DNA of 64,000 nucleotides from JALYLC01 sp035696365 (GCA_035696365.1 DASRQS010000009.1:138110-202109), one strand, 5' to 3'. Shown: positions 16,780 to 25,629, counted from the first letter of the stretch. The notes: generated from the letters alone by a model not told the origin. Translations and numbers: made by a program.

Positions 16780-17637
16780 TCAGGCGGCCGTTGCGAAGTG
16801 GCTTTCGATGTAGGGCGTGCGGTAGGAATCCTCGCGCCACAGGATCGGGAAGTAGACCTCGTCCATCTCCAGGTCGTCGGGACGCATGTAGCGCGAGTAG
16901 AGCGGGTGGCGCATCGTCGGATGCCAGGTCGTGTCGGTCGTGACCATGTGGCTGATGATGGCGCGGCGGTCGGCATCGGGCCGCTCGTTGGGCGGTGAGC
17001 CGTGGAAGCAGAGACCGTGGTGGAACGCCGCACCGCCCGGCGGCACCTCGATCGGCACCATGTCGATCTCGGCCTCGGGCGGGCGCACCTCGCTCATCCA
17101 GCCAAGCCAGTCCTCGGGCGCGTGGAACGTGTCGCCTGTCGGCAGCTCGCCCCAGGCGTGCGAGCCGCGCGCGTAGTAGATCGTGCCCGTGTCGGCCGCG
17201 GTCTCGTCCAGCGCCATCCAGCACGAGGTCATGTTCGGCGGCTCCAGAAACGGCACGTAGGCCGCGTCCTGGTGTGCCAGCAGGGCCTTGCCCGAGGGCG
17301 GCTTCCAGATCATGTTGTCCTGGAGCAGGCGCATCCCGGGCTCACCTGCGAGCCTGGCCGCGAAGCGGCCGTTGCGCTCCTGCAGCGTGATGCGGGCGAG
17401 CCAGCGATCGGCCTTCCAGACGTTGCACAGCTGCCGCGTGCGGTCGGGTGGGGTGACGCCGGGGGTGTAGTTGACCTCGTCGGGCGCGAGCCCCGTCTCC
17501 CACTCGTGCTCGAAGCAGGCATGGAAGCGCTCGCGCGTGCGCTCGACGTCGTCGTCCGAGAGCCAACCCTCGACGATCAGAAAGCCGTCGCGCGCGTACT
17601 GGTCGATCTGCTCGGCGGTCGGATCGGTCTTCGTCAT
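16780..17637 (-). CDS. Phytanoyl-CoA dioxygenase (PhyH) family Fe(II)/2-oxoglutarate oxygenase
   Basis: 285 residues. The facial triad is visible: HQDAAYV gives the HxD pair and FHHGLCFHGSPPNE gives the distal His, with an Arg following (DRRAIISH) to bind 2-oxoglutarate. Members hydroxylate diverse small molecules, including ectoine and lipids, and substrate is not predictable. ATG 17637 is only 26 bp from the divergent GntR gene, leaving no room for a normal leader, so a leaderless transcript is likely. It forms a leftward pair with the solute-binding protein. Confidence 0.88.
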   Translation of the reverse strand: MTKTDPTAEQIDQYARDGFLIVEGWLSDDDVERTRERFHACFEHEWETGLAPDEVNYTPGVTPPDRTRQLCNVWKADRWLARITLQERNGRFAARLAGEPGMRLLQDNMIWKPPSGKALLAHQDAAYVPFLEPPNMTSCWMALDETAADTGTIYYARGSHAWGELPTGDTFHAPEDWLGWMSEVRPPEAEIDMVPIEVPPGGAAFHHGLCFHGSPPNERPDADRRAIISHMVTTDTTWHPTMRHPLYSRYMRPDDLEMDEVYFPILWREDSYRTPYIESHFATAA

Positions 17638-17648
17638 GCATAAAGTTC

Positions 17649-17661
17649 TATCATCTAGATG
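17649..17661 (+). promoter_or_regulatory. Promoter/operator between the PhyH gene and the GntR gene
   Basis: CATCTAGATG (17652-17661) is a perfect 10-bp palindrome in the 26-bp divergent gap, suited to a GntR dimer. TATCAT (17649-17654) could be the -10 box of the GntR gene and would place the transcript start at its ATG. Confidence 0.45.
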
Positions 17662-17663
17662 TA

Positions 17664-18395
17664 ATGGTGTTCAACGTCACCGCCCGCGACGTCGCGCTCG
17701 CGCCGCTGCAGGCCGAGGGCGCCGTCGAGCAGATCGTGCGGCGGCTCGGCGAGGCCATCGGCACCGGTGTGCTCGCGCCCGGCGAGCGGCTTCCGACCGA
17801 GCTCGAGCTGGCGGCGCAGCTCGGCGTGGCTCCGATGACGCTGCGGCAGTCGCTTCAGATCCTGCGCGACGCGGGATTCGTCGAGACGCGCCGCGGCCGC
17901 AACGGCGGCTCGTTCGTACGCGACGACCCGCCCGCGGCGCTCGTACTTGCGGCCTCGCCGCCCACGCGCAGCGAGTTGCGCGAGCTGACCGACTGGCGCC
18001 GCGCCGTCTCGGGTGAGGCCGCAGCACTCGCGGCTGAACGGGCCACCGAGCGCGAGCGCGGCGCGCTGGCGGAGGCTGCGGCGGCCGCCGAGCGCGCCGT
18101 GGGCGAGTTCGCGGCCTTCCGGCTGGCCGACGCGCGCTTCCACGTCGCCGTCGCCGAGGCCGCGCGCTCGCGGCGGCTGATTGCCGCGGAGACCCAGATC
18201 CAGGTCGAGATCGCCGAGATGCTGCGCGTCGTCCCGGGCCCCCGGCTGGCGCGAGCGGTCTCCCAGGCCAGCCACGACCCCATCGTCGCGGCGATCCTCG
18301 CAGGCGATACCGACGCGGCGCACGCCGCCACGGAGCGCCACGTGGAAGGCACCTACGACTGGATCGTCGGGCTGCGGCTCGGTCTGCGCGCATGA
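17664..18395 (+). CDS. GntR-family transcriptional regulator, FadR/FCD subfamily
   Basis: 243 residues. The winged-helix domain (about residues 15-90) includes IVRRLGEAIGTGVLAPGERLPTELELA in shorter recognisable pieces and a recognition helix APMTLRQSLQIL. A helical FCD ligand-binding domain follows, with FHVAVAEAARSRRL and a C-terminal HVEGTYDWIVG containing the histidines that usually bind metal. It probably represses the divergent PhyH/solute-binding operon and itself through the palindrome between them. ATG 17664 is likely translated from a leaderless mRNA. Confidence 0.9.
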   Translation: MVFNVTARDVALAPLQAEGAVEQIVRRLGEAIGTGVLAPGERLPTELELAAQLGVAPMTLRQSLQILRDAGFVETRRGRNGGSFVRDDPPAALVLAASPPTRSELRELTDWRRAVSGEAAALAAERATERERGALAEAAAAAERAVGEFAAFRLADARFHVAVAEAARSRRLIAAETQIQVEIAEMLRVVPGPRLARAVSQASHDPIVAAILAGDTDAAHAATERHVEGTYDWIVGLRLGLRA

Positions 18396-18502
18396 GAGCT
18401 GACTTCCGAGGGATGGCAGGCGCGCGCGGCGCTCCGTAGAGTCGGCGCGGCGACGCACCGATCCACACCAGCGGTGCGCGCTCCGAACCTCGGGAGGTCG
18501 GT

Positions 18503-19105
18503 ATGCGCAAGCCATCTGCAGCGCTCGTCGTGGCGTCGGCGGCCCTGGTGATGTCGACCATCGGCACCTCGGTCGCGGCGACCCACTACGTCATCTCTTC
18601 GCCCAAGCAGATCAAGCCCGGATCGATCACGCTCTCGGCCCTCAGCAAGGGCGCACGCAAGGCCCTCCGCGGCGAACGCGGCAAGCCGGGCGCACGAGGT
18701 GCGACGGGTGCAACGGGGGCCGCGGGAGCCACCGGCGCCGTCGGCCCGCCAGGCACGCCGGCTACCAGGCTGTGGGCCCAGATCGCCGCCAACGGCACCG
18801 TCAACGCCTCGAGCCCGGGGGTCTCGGCGCGGCCCGGCATCTCCTCCGGCACCTACGCCGTCAACTTCGGCCAGGACATCACGCGCTGCGCGGCGATGGC
18901 AACCCAGGGCGCGATTCCCTCGTATGCGGCGCCCGGAGGACTGTCGGGTGGCCTCGCCGGCGCCCCGCTCGTGCGGGTCTACAACGCAGGCATCGACCTC
19001 GCGCCAGGATTCCCGTCCGCCTATTCGATGATCGTCTCGACCACCAACGAGGCCGCATCTGGAGCAGTCGCTCCGACGACGTTCTATGTCGCCGTCTTCT
19101 GCTGA
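18503..19105 (+). CDS. Secreted protein with collagen-like repeats, paralogue 1
   Basis: 200 residues. A signal peptide (MRKPSAALVVASAAL... cleaved near SVAA) is followed by a segment with KQIKPGSITLSALS, a Gly-X-Y run of about 10 triplets (residues 57-87) rich in GAT/GAR/GPP, and a C-terminal beta-rich domain of about 110 residues ending in VAVFC. This architecture is abundant in Thermoleophilia genomes; the function is unknown, probably cell-surface. The ribosome site is GGGAGGT before ATG 18503. Both the coding region and about 30 bp of upstream sequence are repeated in the next gene, showing tandem duplication. Confidence 0.75.
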   Translation: MRKPSAALVVASAALVMSTIGTSVAATHYVISSPKQIKPGSITLSALSKGARKALRGERGKPGARGATGATGAAGATGAVGPPGTPATRLWAQIAANGTVNASSPGVSARPGISSGTYAVNFGQDITRCAAMATQGAIPSYAAPGGLSGGLAGAPLVRVYNAGIDLAPGFPSAYSMIVSTTNEAASGAVAPTTFYVAVFC

Positions 19106-19186
19106 TTCGCGGCATGCCCCTATGGTTATGACGCGATGCGCCGACCGCGGGCGGCGGTGCGCGCTCCGAGCCTCGGGGAGAGATCT

Positions 19187-19780
19187 ATGCGCAAGCCATC
19201 TGCGGCGCTCGTGCTGGCGTCAGCGGCACTGGTCATGGCGACCATCGGGACATCCGTTGCCGCCTCCGGATACACGATCACCTCCTCCAAGCAGATCAGG
19301 CCAGGGTCGGTCTCGCTCGCATCGCTGAGCAAGAGCGCGCGCAAGGCGTTGCACGGCGCTCGCGGGCCGGCCGGCCAGGACGGCGTCGACGGCGTCGACG
19401 GGGTGGACGGACTCGACGGTCAGGACGGCCAGGACGGCCAGGACGCCACGAACCTGTGGGCCCAGATCAAGGCCGACGGCACCGTCAACGCCGCTGGGCC
19501 GGGCGTCACCGCCCGCACCGGCGGCACGGGCAACTACTTCGTGAACTTCGCACAGGACATCACGCAGTGCGCGACGGTCGCGACTCAGGCCTCGATCCCC
19601 AACTTCACGAGCCCGGGTCAGTCCACCGCGGGCATCCAGGGCGCTGCGTTCGTCACCATGAGCAGCACGGGAGTCGACTACGCCCCGGGCTTTCCCAGTC
19701 AGACCTCGGTGCGCGTGCAGACCAATCGCGCCAACGGCACGGCGGTCTCGACGAGCTTCACGGTCGCGGTCTTCTGCTGA
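19187..19780 (+). CDS. Secreted protein with collagen-like repeats, paralogue 2
   Basis: 197 residues, aligned end to end with the preceding gene: same MRKPSAAL start, SKQIRPGSVSLASLS, NLWAQIKADGTVNA, DITQCATVATQASIP and terminal VAVFC. The collagen-like stretch has diverged to a simple GVDG/GQDG pattern, coded by a near-perfect 9-base repeat at about 19376-19444 that is prone to slippage. ATG 19187 has GGGGAGA upstream. The role is unknown; secretion is predicted from the signal peptide. Confidence 0.75.
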   Translation: MRKPSAALVLASAALVMATIGTSVAASGYTITSSKQIRPGSVSLASLSKSARKALHGARGPAGQDGVDGVDGVDGLDGQDGQDGQDATNLWAQIKADGTVNAAGPGVTARTGGTGNYFVNFAQDITQCATVATQASIPNFTSPGQSTAGIQGAAFVTMSSTGVDYAPGFPSQTSVRVQTNRANGTAVSTSFTVAVFC

Positions 19781-19781
19781 G

Positions 19782-20666
19782 GTGGAGGAGGCCTCGGCGA
19801 TCAGGGCGTACGGTCGTGTCTTCGACGGCGTCGCGGCCGAGTACGACGCGGCCCGCCCGAGCTATGCCCCCGAGCTGGTCGACGCCGCGCTTGCCGCGGG
19901 CGTGCTCGCCGGCGACTCGGCCGTGCTGGAGATCGGCTCGGGAACGGGCAAGCTGACCGAGCTGCTCGTCGCGCGCGGCCTGCGCGTCCACGCCATCGAG
20001 CCGGGCGCGAACCTGATCGAGGCCGCGCGCAGGCGCCTCGGGCCCACGGATGCGGTGCAGCTCGAGCTCGGGCGCTTCGAGGACGCGGACCTGCCCGAGG
20101 GCTCGTATGACGCCGTGTTCTCGGCCACCGCCTTCCACTGGGTCGAACCGCAGATCGGCTGGGCCAAGGTCGCCTCCCTCCTGCGGCCGCGCGGCATGCT
20201 GGCGCTGCTCGCGTACATCGGCGTCGAGGACGAGCGCTCGGCCGCCCTCGAGGAACCGTTCGTGCAGCTGGTTCGCGAGCACGCGCCCGTGCTCGCGAAC
20301 GACTGGAGGGCCATGCCCAGCCTCGAATCGGTCGTCGCCGGGGCCCGCGCGCGACGCGCGAATGCGTCCGAGGTCTGGGACTGGGTCATGAGCGACGGCC
20401 GTCATGCTCTCGCGAGACCCGAGGCGGCAGAGCTCTTCGACGGCGTCGAGATCGCGACCGTGCTCGCGCGCGAGGAGCAGACGGCCGGCGAGGTGCTCGC
20501 GCACCTGCGCACGTCATCGTTCTACTTCAGGATCCCGGAGGATCGCCGGGAGGCCTTCGAGGCCGGCTACCGGCGCGTCATCGAGGGCCAGGGCGGGACC
20601 TTCCAGTTCTCCCGTGCGGACGTCCTGATGACCGCGCGGAAGTCTGCCCGGCACGCCTCCGCCTGA
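19782..20666 (+). CDS. Class I SAM-dependent methyltransferase
   Basis: 294 residues. Motif I is VLEIGSGTGKLTELL (about residues 48-62), followed by the acidic residue at the end of strand 2 (VHAIEPG) and a motif like YDAVFSATAFHWV (about 109-121), as in the methyltransferase 11 group. The substrate is not deducible; HWV after motif IV is common in trans-aconitate-type enzymes. GTG 19782 is one base after the previous stop, with GGTGGAGG overlapping it. A distinct RBS is lacking and another start is possible. Confidence 0.82.
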   Translation: MEEASAIRAYGRVFDGVAAEYDAARPSYAPELVDAALAAGVLAGDSAVLEIGSGTGKLTELLVARGLRVHAIEPGANLIEAARRRLGPTDAVQLELGRFEDADLPEGSYDAVFSATAFHWVEPQIGWAKVASLLRPRGMLALLAYIGVEDERSAALEEPFVQLVREHAPVLANDWRAMPSLESVVAGARARRANASEVWDWVMSDGRHALARPEAAELFDGVEIATVLAREEQTAGEVLAHLRTSSFYFRIPEDRREAFEAGYRRVIEGQGGTFQFSRADVLMTARKSARHASA

Positions 20667-20709
20667 CCTTCCTGCCGCCCTCCGGGGGCAGGTCGCGGAC
20701 ACTGCAGTT

Positions 20710-22551
20710 GTGGCAGAACGCGCAGACATCCGCAACGTGGCGATCATCGCGCACGTCGATCACGGCAAGACGACGCTCGTGGACGCGATGCTGTGGCAGT
20801 CCGGGGCCTTCCGCGAGAACGAGTCGGTGCAGGATCGCGTCATGGACTCGGGCGATCTCGAGCGCGAGAAGGGCATCACGATCCTGGCCAAGAACACGGC
20901 CGTGCGGCACGGCGGGACGAAGATCAACATCATCGACACGCCCGGCCACGCCGACTTCGGCGGCGAGGTGGAGCGCGGCCTGACGATGGTCGACGGCGTG
21001 CTGCTGCTGGTCGACGCGAGCGAGGGCCCGCTGCCCCAGACGCGCTTCGTGCTGCGCAAGGCGCTCGAGCTGCAGCTGCACGTGATCCTCGTCGTCAACA
21101 AGATCGACCGGCCCGACGCGCGCATCGCCGAGGTGGTCGACGAGGTCTATGCGTTGTTCCTCGATCTCGACGCCGACGAGCAGCAGATCGAGTTCCCGAT
21201 CGTCTACACGAACGCCCGCGCCGGGCAGGCGACGCTCGACCCCGATGTGCCGGGCGAGGATCTCGAGCCCCTCTTCCAGACGCTCTTCGAGACCGTGCCG
21301 CCGCCCTCGTACGAGGAGGGCCATCCGTTGCAGGCGCTCGTCACCAACCTCGACGCCTCGCCGTATCTCGGCCGCCTGGCGCTCTGCCGCATCCGCAACG
21401 GAGTTCTCCGGCGCGGCGACAGCGTCCTGCGATGCCGCATCGACGGCAGCACCGAACGCGTGCGCATCACGGACCTGACCGTGACCGAGGAGCTGACCCG
21501 CGTACCCGCCGACGAGGCCGGTCCCGGTGAGATCATCGCGATCGCCGGCATCGAAGACGTCGCCATCGGCGAGACGCTGACCGATCCCGACAACCCGCGT
21601 CCCCTCCCCGTGATCAGCGTCGACGAGCCGAGCCTCTCGATGATGATCGGCATCAACACCTCGCCGCTCGCCGGCCTCGACGGCAAGCTGCTGACGGCCC
21701 GGCAGGTGCGCAACCGGCTCGACCAGGAGCTCGTCGGCAACGTCTCGCTGCGCGTCCTCGACGGCGACCGCCCCGACGCCTGGGAGGTGCAGGGCCGCGG
21801 CGAGCTGCAGCTCGCGGTGCTGGTCGAGCAGATGCGACGCGAGGGCTTCGAGCTCACGATCGGCAAGCCGCAGGTCGTCACCCGCCGCGTCGACGGCGTG
21901 CTCAGCGAGCCCGTCGAGCGGCTCGCCATCGACGTCCCCGAGGCCTACTCGGGCGTCGTCATCGGCCTCCTCGCGCTGCGCAAGGGCAAGATGGAGCAGA
22001 TGGTCAATCACGGGACGGGCTGGGTCCGGCTGGACTACCTCGTGCCGGCGCGCGGCCTGATCGGGTTCCGCACCGAGTTCATCACCGAGACGCGCGGGAC
22101 GGGCATCCTGCACCACGTCTTCGAGGGCTTCGCGCCGTGGTTCGGCGAGCTCAAGACGCGCCCCAACGGCAGCCTGGTGGCCGATCGCCGCGGCGTCTCG
22201 ACCTCGCACGCGCTGATGAGCCTGCAGGAGCGCGGCGAGCTGTTCATCGGCCCGGCGGTCGACGTCTACGAGGGGATGGTCATCGGCGTCAACGCGCGCC
22301 CCGAGGACCTGGACGTGAACGTCGCCAAGGAGAAGAAGGCCAGCAACATGCGCTCGGCCCACGCCGAGGAGCTCGTGCGCCTGGCACCTCCGAGGCACCT
22401 CTCGCTGGAGCAGGCGCTGGAGTTCATCCGCGAGGACGAGGCCGTCGAGGTCACGCCCTCGCACGTGCGGCTGCGCAAGGTCGTGCTCCCGGCCGGCGGG
22501 CGCACCAAGACCGCGCGGGCGCGCGCAGCCGCCGAGCTCGGCGTCAGCTAG
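20710..22551 (+). CDS. typA: Translational GTPase TypA/BipA
   Basis: 613 residues, the expected length. GTPase motifs are all intact: AHVDHGKTTLVD (G1), REKGITI (G2), DTPGHADFGGEVER (G3) and NKIDRPDA (G4). The EF-G-like domains and the BipA-specific C-terminal domain (GELFIGPAVDVYEGM, then NVAKEKKASNMRSAHAEE) follow. It acts on the ribosome under stress or at low temperature. GTG 20710 begins MAERADIRNVAI. The TAG overlaps by 4 bases with the stop of the convergent VOC gene. Confidence 0.97.
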   Translation: MAERADIRNVAIIAHVDHGKTTLVDAMLWQSGAFRENESVQDRVMDSGDLEREKGITILAKNTAVRHGGTKINIIDTPGHADFGGEVERGLTMVDGVLLLVDASEGPLPQTRFVLRKALELQLHVILVVNKIDRPDARIAEVVDEVYALFLDLDADEQQIEFPIVYTNARAGQATLDPDVPGEDLEPLFQTLFETVPPPSYEEGHPLQALVTNLDASPYLGRLALCRIRNGVLRRGDSVLRCRIDGSTERVRITDLTVTEELTRVPADEAGPGEIIAIAGIEDVAIGETLTDPDNPRPLPVISVDEPSLSMMIGINTSPLAGLDGKLLTARQVRNRLDQELVGNVSLRVLDGDRPDAWEVQGRGELQLAVLVEQMRREGFELTIGKPQVVTRRVDGVLSEPVERLAIDVPEAYSGVVIGLLALRKGKMEQMVNHGTGWVRLDYLVPARGLIGFRTEFITETRGTGILHHVFEGFAPWFGELKTRPNGSLVADRRGVSTSHALMSLQERGELFIGPAVDVYEGMVIGVNARPEDLDVNVAKEKKASNMRSAHAEELVRLAPPRHLSLEQALEFIREDEAVEVTPSHVRLRKVVLPAGGRTKTARARAAAELGVS

Positions 22552-23399
22552 CTCAGCAGGACGAACGCGTTCTGCGAGGGGTCGCGCACGAGCGGCCCGG
22601 CGGGATCGTCCTCGACCTCCACCCCGCCTTCACGAATGCGGTCGGCCAGCGCGTCGCGCTCCGCCGCGTTCGGCAGCACGATCTCGAAGCGCCGCAGCGC
22701 CGCCGAGCCGGGCGGCGGTGGCAGCGCGCCGCCGCTGCGCCACGTGTTGGCGCCGACGTGGTGGTGGTAGCCGCCGGCCGAGAGGAACGCGGCCTGCCCG
22801 CCGTACTCGGCCATCAGGCCGAAGCCCAGCAGGTCGCGGTAGAACTCGAGGCTCGGGGCGATATGTGCGACCTGCAGGTGCACGTGCCCCATAGCCGTGC
22901 CCTCGGGCTGGCGCTCGAAGGGTTCCGTCTCCGGGTCGTCGAGTTCGCCGAGCAGGCCGTTGAGATCGAGGGGATCGGTGCCCATGCGCGCCGCGACTCG
23001 GCCCTCCCACTGCTCGCGCGGCCGGTCGTGGTAGATCTCGATCCCGTGCCTGTCAGGGTCGCTGAGGTAGATGGCCTCGCTGACGAAGTGGTCGGAGGCT
23101 CCCGACAGGCGCACGCGCTCGCGCACCGCGTGCGCGAGCCAGCGCGCCAGGCTCGGCCGGTCGGGCAGCAGCAGGGCGAAGTGGAAAAGGCCCGTGCGCC
23201 CGGGCGTGGGCTGCGCGCCCGGCTCCTCGACCAGCTCGAGCAGCCGCGCCGAGCCCGCTCCCAGGGTCGCGCGCCCGGCATCCTGGGCGAGCACGTCGAG
23301 GCCGATGGACTCGCGGTAGTAGGCGAGCGAGCGCTCGAGGTCGGAGACCGTGAGGTGCACTGCGCCCATGTGCGTCGCGTCGGGGATCGGGACGCTCAT
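22548..23399 (-). CDS. Two-domain VOC protein, CatE-like (catechol 2,3-dioxygenase type)
   Basis: 283 residues with two VOC units. The first has MGAVHLTVSDLERSLAYYRE and YLSDPDRHGIEIYHDRP. The second has MGHVHLQVAHIAPSLEFYRD and a HHHVGANTW turn. The arrangement and length match CatE of Bacillus, which is part of the thiol-dependent quinone stress response. It is last of a three-gene leftward operon with 4-base overlaps on the hydrolase side. The metal ligands expected are His at the start of each unit and a Glu near the end of each unit; they appear present. Confidence 0.85.
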   Translation of the reverse strand: MSVPIPDATHMGAVHLTVSDLERSLAYYRESIGLDVLAQDAGRATLGAGSARLLELVEEPGAQPTPGRTGLFHFALLLPDRPSLARWLAHAVRERVRLSGASDHFVSEAIYLSDPDRHGIEIYHDRPREQWEGRVAARMGTDPLDLNGLLGELDDPETEPFERQPEGTAMGHVHLQVAHIAPSLEFYRDLLGFGLMAEYGGQAAFLSAGGYHHHVGANTWRSGGALPPPPGSAALRRFEIVLPNAAERDALADRIREGGVEVEDDPAGPLVRDPSQNAFVLLS

Positions 23400-24025
23400 T
23401 GGACCTCCACGTGCGGTTGAATCCAGGCGGCAAGCGCGTCCAGATCGCCCTGCGTGAGCTCGTGACCCACCGGCTGGCGCGACACCTGCACCTCGGCACC
23501 GCCCGCCGCCAGCAGCTCGGCGAGCTCCTCGATCTGCTGCGGGGAGCTGTAGGGATCGGCGTCACCCGCTGCGATCAGGACGTCGGTGCCGGCGAGCGAC
23601 AACGGCTCCTCGGGGCGGTAGGGCAGCATCGGCCGCAGCAGCGCGGCGCCACGCAGGACGCCACCGTGCCGGAAGAGCAACTCGACCGCGATGTTCGCCC
23701 CGTTCGAGTAGCCGAGCGCGATCATCCCCCCCGGATCGCGCCCGTAGTGCGCGCTCGCGTCCCCCACCCAGCGGGCGAGTTCGCCACCGCGCCGCCGCAG
23801 GTCGTCGAGGTCGAGGTTGCCCATGCCGCGGCGTGCGAAGAAGCGCGCGGCGACGCCGCCCTCCAGCACCTGGCCGCGCGGGCTGAGCAGGGCCGCGGTG
23901 GGAGCGAGCTGTCGGCCGAGATCGATCAGCTGGTGCTCGTCTCCGCCGGTGCCGTGCAGCAGCAGGAACGTCGCCGGCCCCGTGCCGGGCTCGTACCGGT
24001 GGGCGAAGGCCTCGACGCCGCTCAC
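23396..24025 (-). CDS. Alpha/beta hydrolase, MhqD-like carboxylesterase
   Basis: 209 residues of the phospholipase/carboxylesterase group. The oxyanion region is LLLHGTGGDEH, the nucleophile elbow is GYSNGAN with Ser, the acid is in LIAAGDADPYSS, and the catalytic His is in PVGHELTQGD. MhqD of B. subtilis has the same size and is induced by hydroquinones. The gene is in the middle of the operon with overlapping start and stop codons on both sides, between MhqO-like and CatE-like genes. Confidence 0.85.
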   Translation of the reverse strand: MSGVEAFAHRYEPGTGPATFLLLHGTGGDEHQLIDLGRQLAPTAALLSPRGQVLEGGVAARFFARRGMGNLDLDDLRRRGGELARWVGDASAHYGRDPGGMIALGYSNGANIAVELLFRHGGVLRGAALLRPMLPYRPEEPLSLAGTDVLIAAGDADPYSSPQQIEELAELLAAGGAEVQVSRQPVGHELTQGDLDALAAWIQPHVEVQ

Positions 24026-24948
24026 GCGGGGTCGGGCCGCCAGGCGCGGATGTCGGGGAGCGGAGTCAGCACCGGCTCGATGCGCTCGCGCAGGTGCTCG
24101 AACGCCGGCGGCAGCGAGAGGTGCTCGCCCAGCGATTCCAGCGGCTCGTCCACGGTGAAGCCAGGCCCGAGCGTCGCGATCTCGAAGAGCACCCCGCCCG
24201 GCTCACGGAAGTAGATCGAGCGGAAGTAGAAGCGGTCGATCACCTGCGTCGGGTGCAGTCCGAGCTCGCGCACGCGCTCGCCCCAGGCTTCGTGATCCTC
24301 GAACGTGGACGCCCAGGCGATGTGGTGCACCGTGCCGGCGCCGGGGATTCCCCTGCCCTCGGGCAGCGAGTCGTAGGCGTAGGTGCCGCCGCGCTCCGCG
24401 CCACGGGCTTCCCAGCCGTCGTCGAGGGGCTTGAACTCGAGCGCCTCCTCGAGCAGCTTGCGGCTCGAATCGGGCCGCATGGTGGAGGCCCGCACGCCCT
24501 CGAAGCCCTGCAGCGCATATTCGGCGGGGACCTCCCGGTGGAGCGCGATCAGCGGGGGGTCGGGCCGCTCGACGGCGGCGAACTCGTGCGCCATGCCCTC
24601 GGGATCGGCGAAGAACAGGCGATCGCCGGTGCGCTCCGTCTTGACGCCCTCGCCGGCGAGCCGCTCAGTCCAGAAGTCCAGCGCGTCGCTCGACGGAACC
24701 CGCCAGATGATGCGGTGCACCATCCCCGGCCCGGCGCGGCCGGGCGCGGCACCCGGGTATTCGAAGAACGTGAGGTCGGCGCCGCCGCTGCCGTGCTCAT
24801 CGGCGTAGAACAGGTGGTAGACGCTCGGATCGTCCTGGTTGACGGTCTTCTTGACCATCCGCAGCCCCAAGACGCCGGCGTAGAAATTCACGTTCCGCGG
24901 CGCATCCCCGGTGATCGCGGTGATGTGGTGCACGCCTTCCAGCTTCAT
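24022..24948 (-). CDS. Ring-cleaving dioxygenase, MhqO/MhqA-like (VOC)
   Basis: 308 residues with two VOC units. The N-terminal segment GVHHITAITGDAPRNVNFYAG is the diagnostic MhqO/LinE-type start. The second unit has TVHHIAWAST and a terminal YFREPGGVLFEIATLGPG with the Glu ligand. Known relatives open hydroquinone or chlorohydroquinone rings using Fe(II) and O2. It is the first gene of the leftward operon; ATG 24948 is used. The 279-bp gap upstream shows no palindromic site that I recognise. Confidence 0.88.
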   Translation of the reverse strand: MKLEGVHHITAITGDAPRNVNFYAGVLGLRMVKKTVNQDDPSVYHLFYADEHGSGGADLTFFEYPGAAPGRAGPGMVHRIIWRVPSSDALDFWTERLAGEGVKTERTGDRLFFADPEGMAHEFAAVERPDPPLIALHREVPAEYALQGFEGVRASTMRPDSSRKLLEEALEFKPLDDGWEARGAERGGTYAYDSLPEGRGIPGAGTVHHIAWASTFEDHEAWGERVRELGLHPTQVIDRFYFRSIYFREPGGVLFEIATLGPGFTVDEPLESLGEHLSLPPAFEHLRERIEPVLTPLPDIRAWRPDPA

Positions 24949-25227
24949 CGCGCCTGCAGTGTACGGGCCTCGGGCGCCCGTGCATCTATCGGGGTCAGGC
25001 CGAGGGGCGCCGGACGCTCCGAGCGCTCGTCTCCGAGCTCGGGTTCCGGAGCGTCCGCCTCGCGGAGGGCTCAGAGGAGGCCGGACGTCGACGGCCGAGC
25101 ACGTCTCGCGCGGAGCGACAATGACGACAAAGTGACAGTGCCGTCATGCAAGTTTGCTGTTCGCGTTTGCAGGAGTACGTTGGCGCTCCGTAGCTCATAC
25201 AGAGCCCAATCGAAAGAGAGGCTGACA
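24949..25227. other. Divergent intergenic region, 279 bp
   Basis: Between the MhqO-like and cupredoxin genes. The half nearest the cupredoxin is distinctly A/T-richer than the surroundings (about 25120-25225), as expected for promoters. No convincing -10/-35 pair, RNA gene or repeat is seen. Confidence 0.4.
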
Positions 25228-25620
25228 ATGTTCGGCAAAGTCATTGTCGCCCTGGCCGCGTGCGCCGCCTTTGCGGCGCCCTTCGCGCTCGCACAGAGTG
25301 GCACCGAGAAGGATGTTCAAATCACCGAGTCCGAGTGGGGCATCGCCGGCGTCCCGGCGACCGTCAAGGCAGGGACGCAATTGCGCATCACTGTCACCAA
25401 CAAGGGCGGAGTGCTCCACGAACTGGTGCTCGAGAATGGCAATTGCACGAAGCAGTGCGCTGTCAAGCTGAAGGGCCACAACCTCGAGCTGGAGAACCTC
25501 GCTCCGGGCGCGTCCAAGTCCGCCGTGTGGAAGCTCACGAAGGCAGGCAGTTACACGTTCACCTGCCGCAAGCCGGGCCACTGGAAGGCCGGCATGCGTA
25601 AGACGTTCACGGTCGCCTAG
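25228..25620 (+). CDS. Secreted cupredoxin (plastocyanin/azurin-like)
   Basis: 130 residues: a signal peptide (about residues 1-22, ending LAQ) then one cupredoxin domain. Type 1 copper ligands can be placed as His64, Cys113, His118 and Met123 (VLHEL, and the loop FTCRKPGHWKAGM). Cys73 and Cys77 may form a disulfide. The protein probably carries electrons or copper at the membrane outer face. ATG 25228 is preceded by GAGAGG. A small membrane protein gene follows after 9 bases and is likely cotranscribed. Confidence 0.85.
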   Translation: MFGKVIVALAACAAFAAPFALAQSGTEKDVQITESEWGIAGVPATVKAGTQLRITVTNKGGVLHELVLENGNCTKQCAVKLKGHNLELENLAPGASKSAVWKLTKAGSYTFTCRKPGHWKAGMRKTFTVA

Positions 25621-25629
25621 GAGCATTCC

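Noticed and set aside
19376..19444. Nine-base DNA repeats considered as a CRISPR or satellite
   Set aside because: They are in frame and encode the Gly-X-Y segment of a secreted protein.
20578..22464. 628-codon frame antisense to typA
   Set aside because: typA has all GTPase motifs; the antisense frame is a codon-bias artefact.
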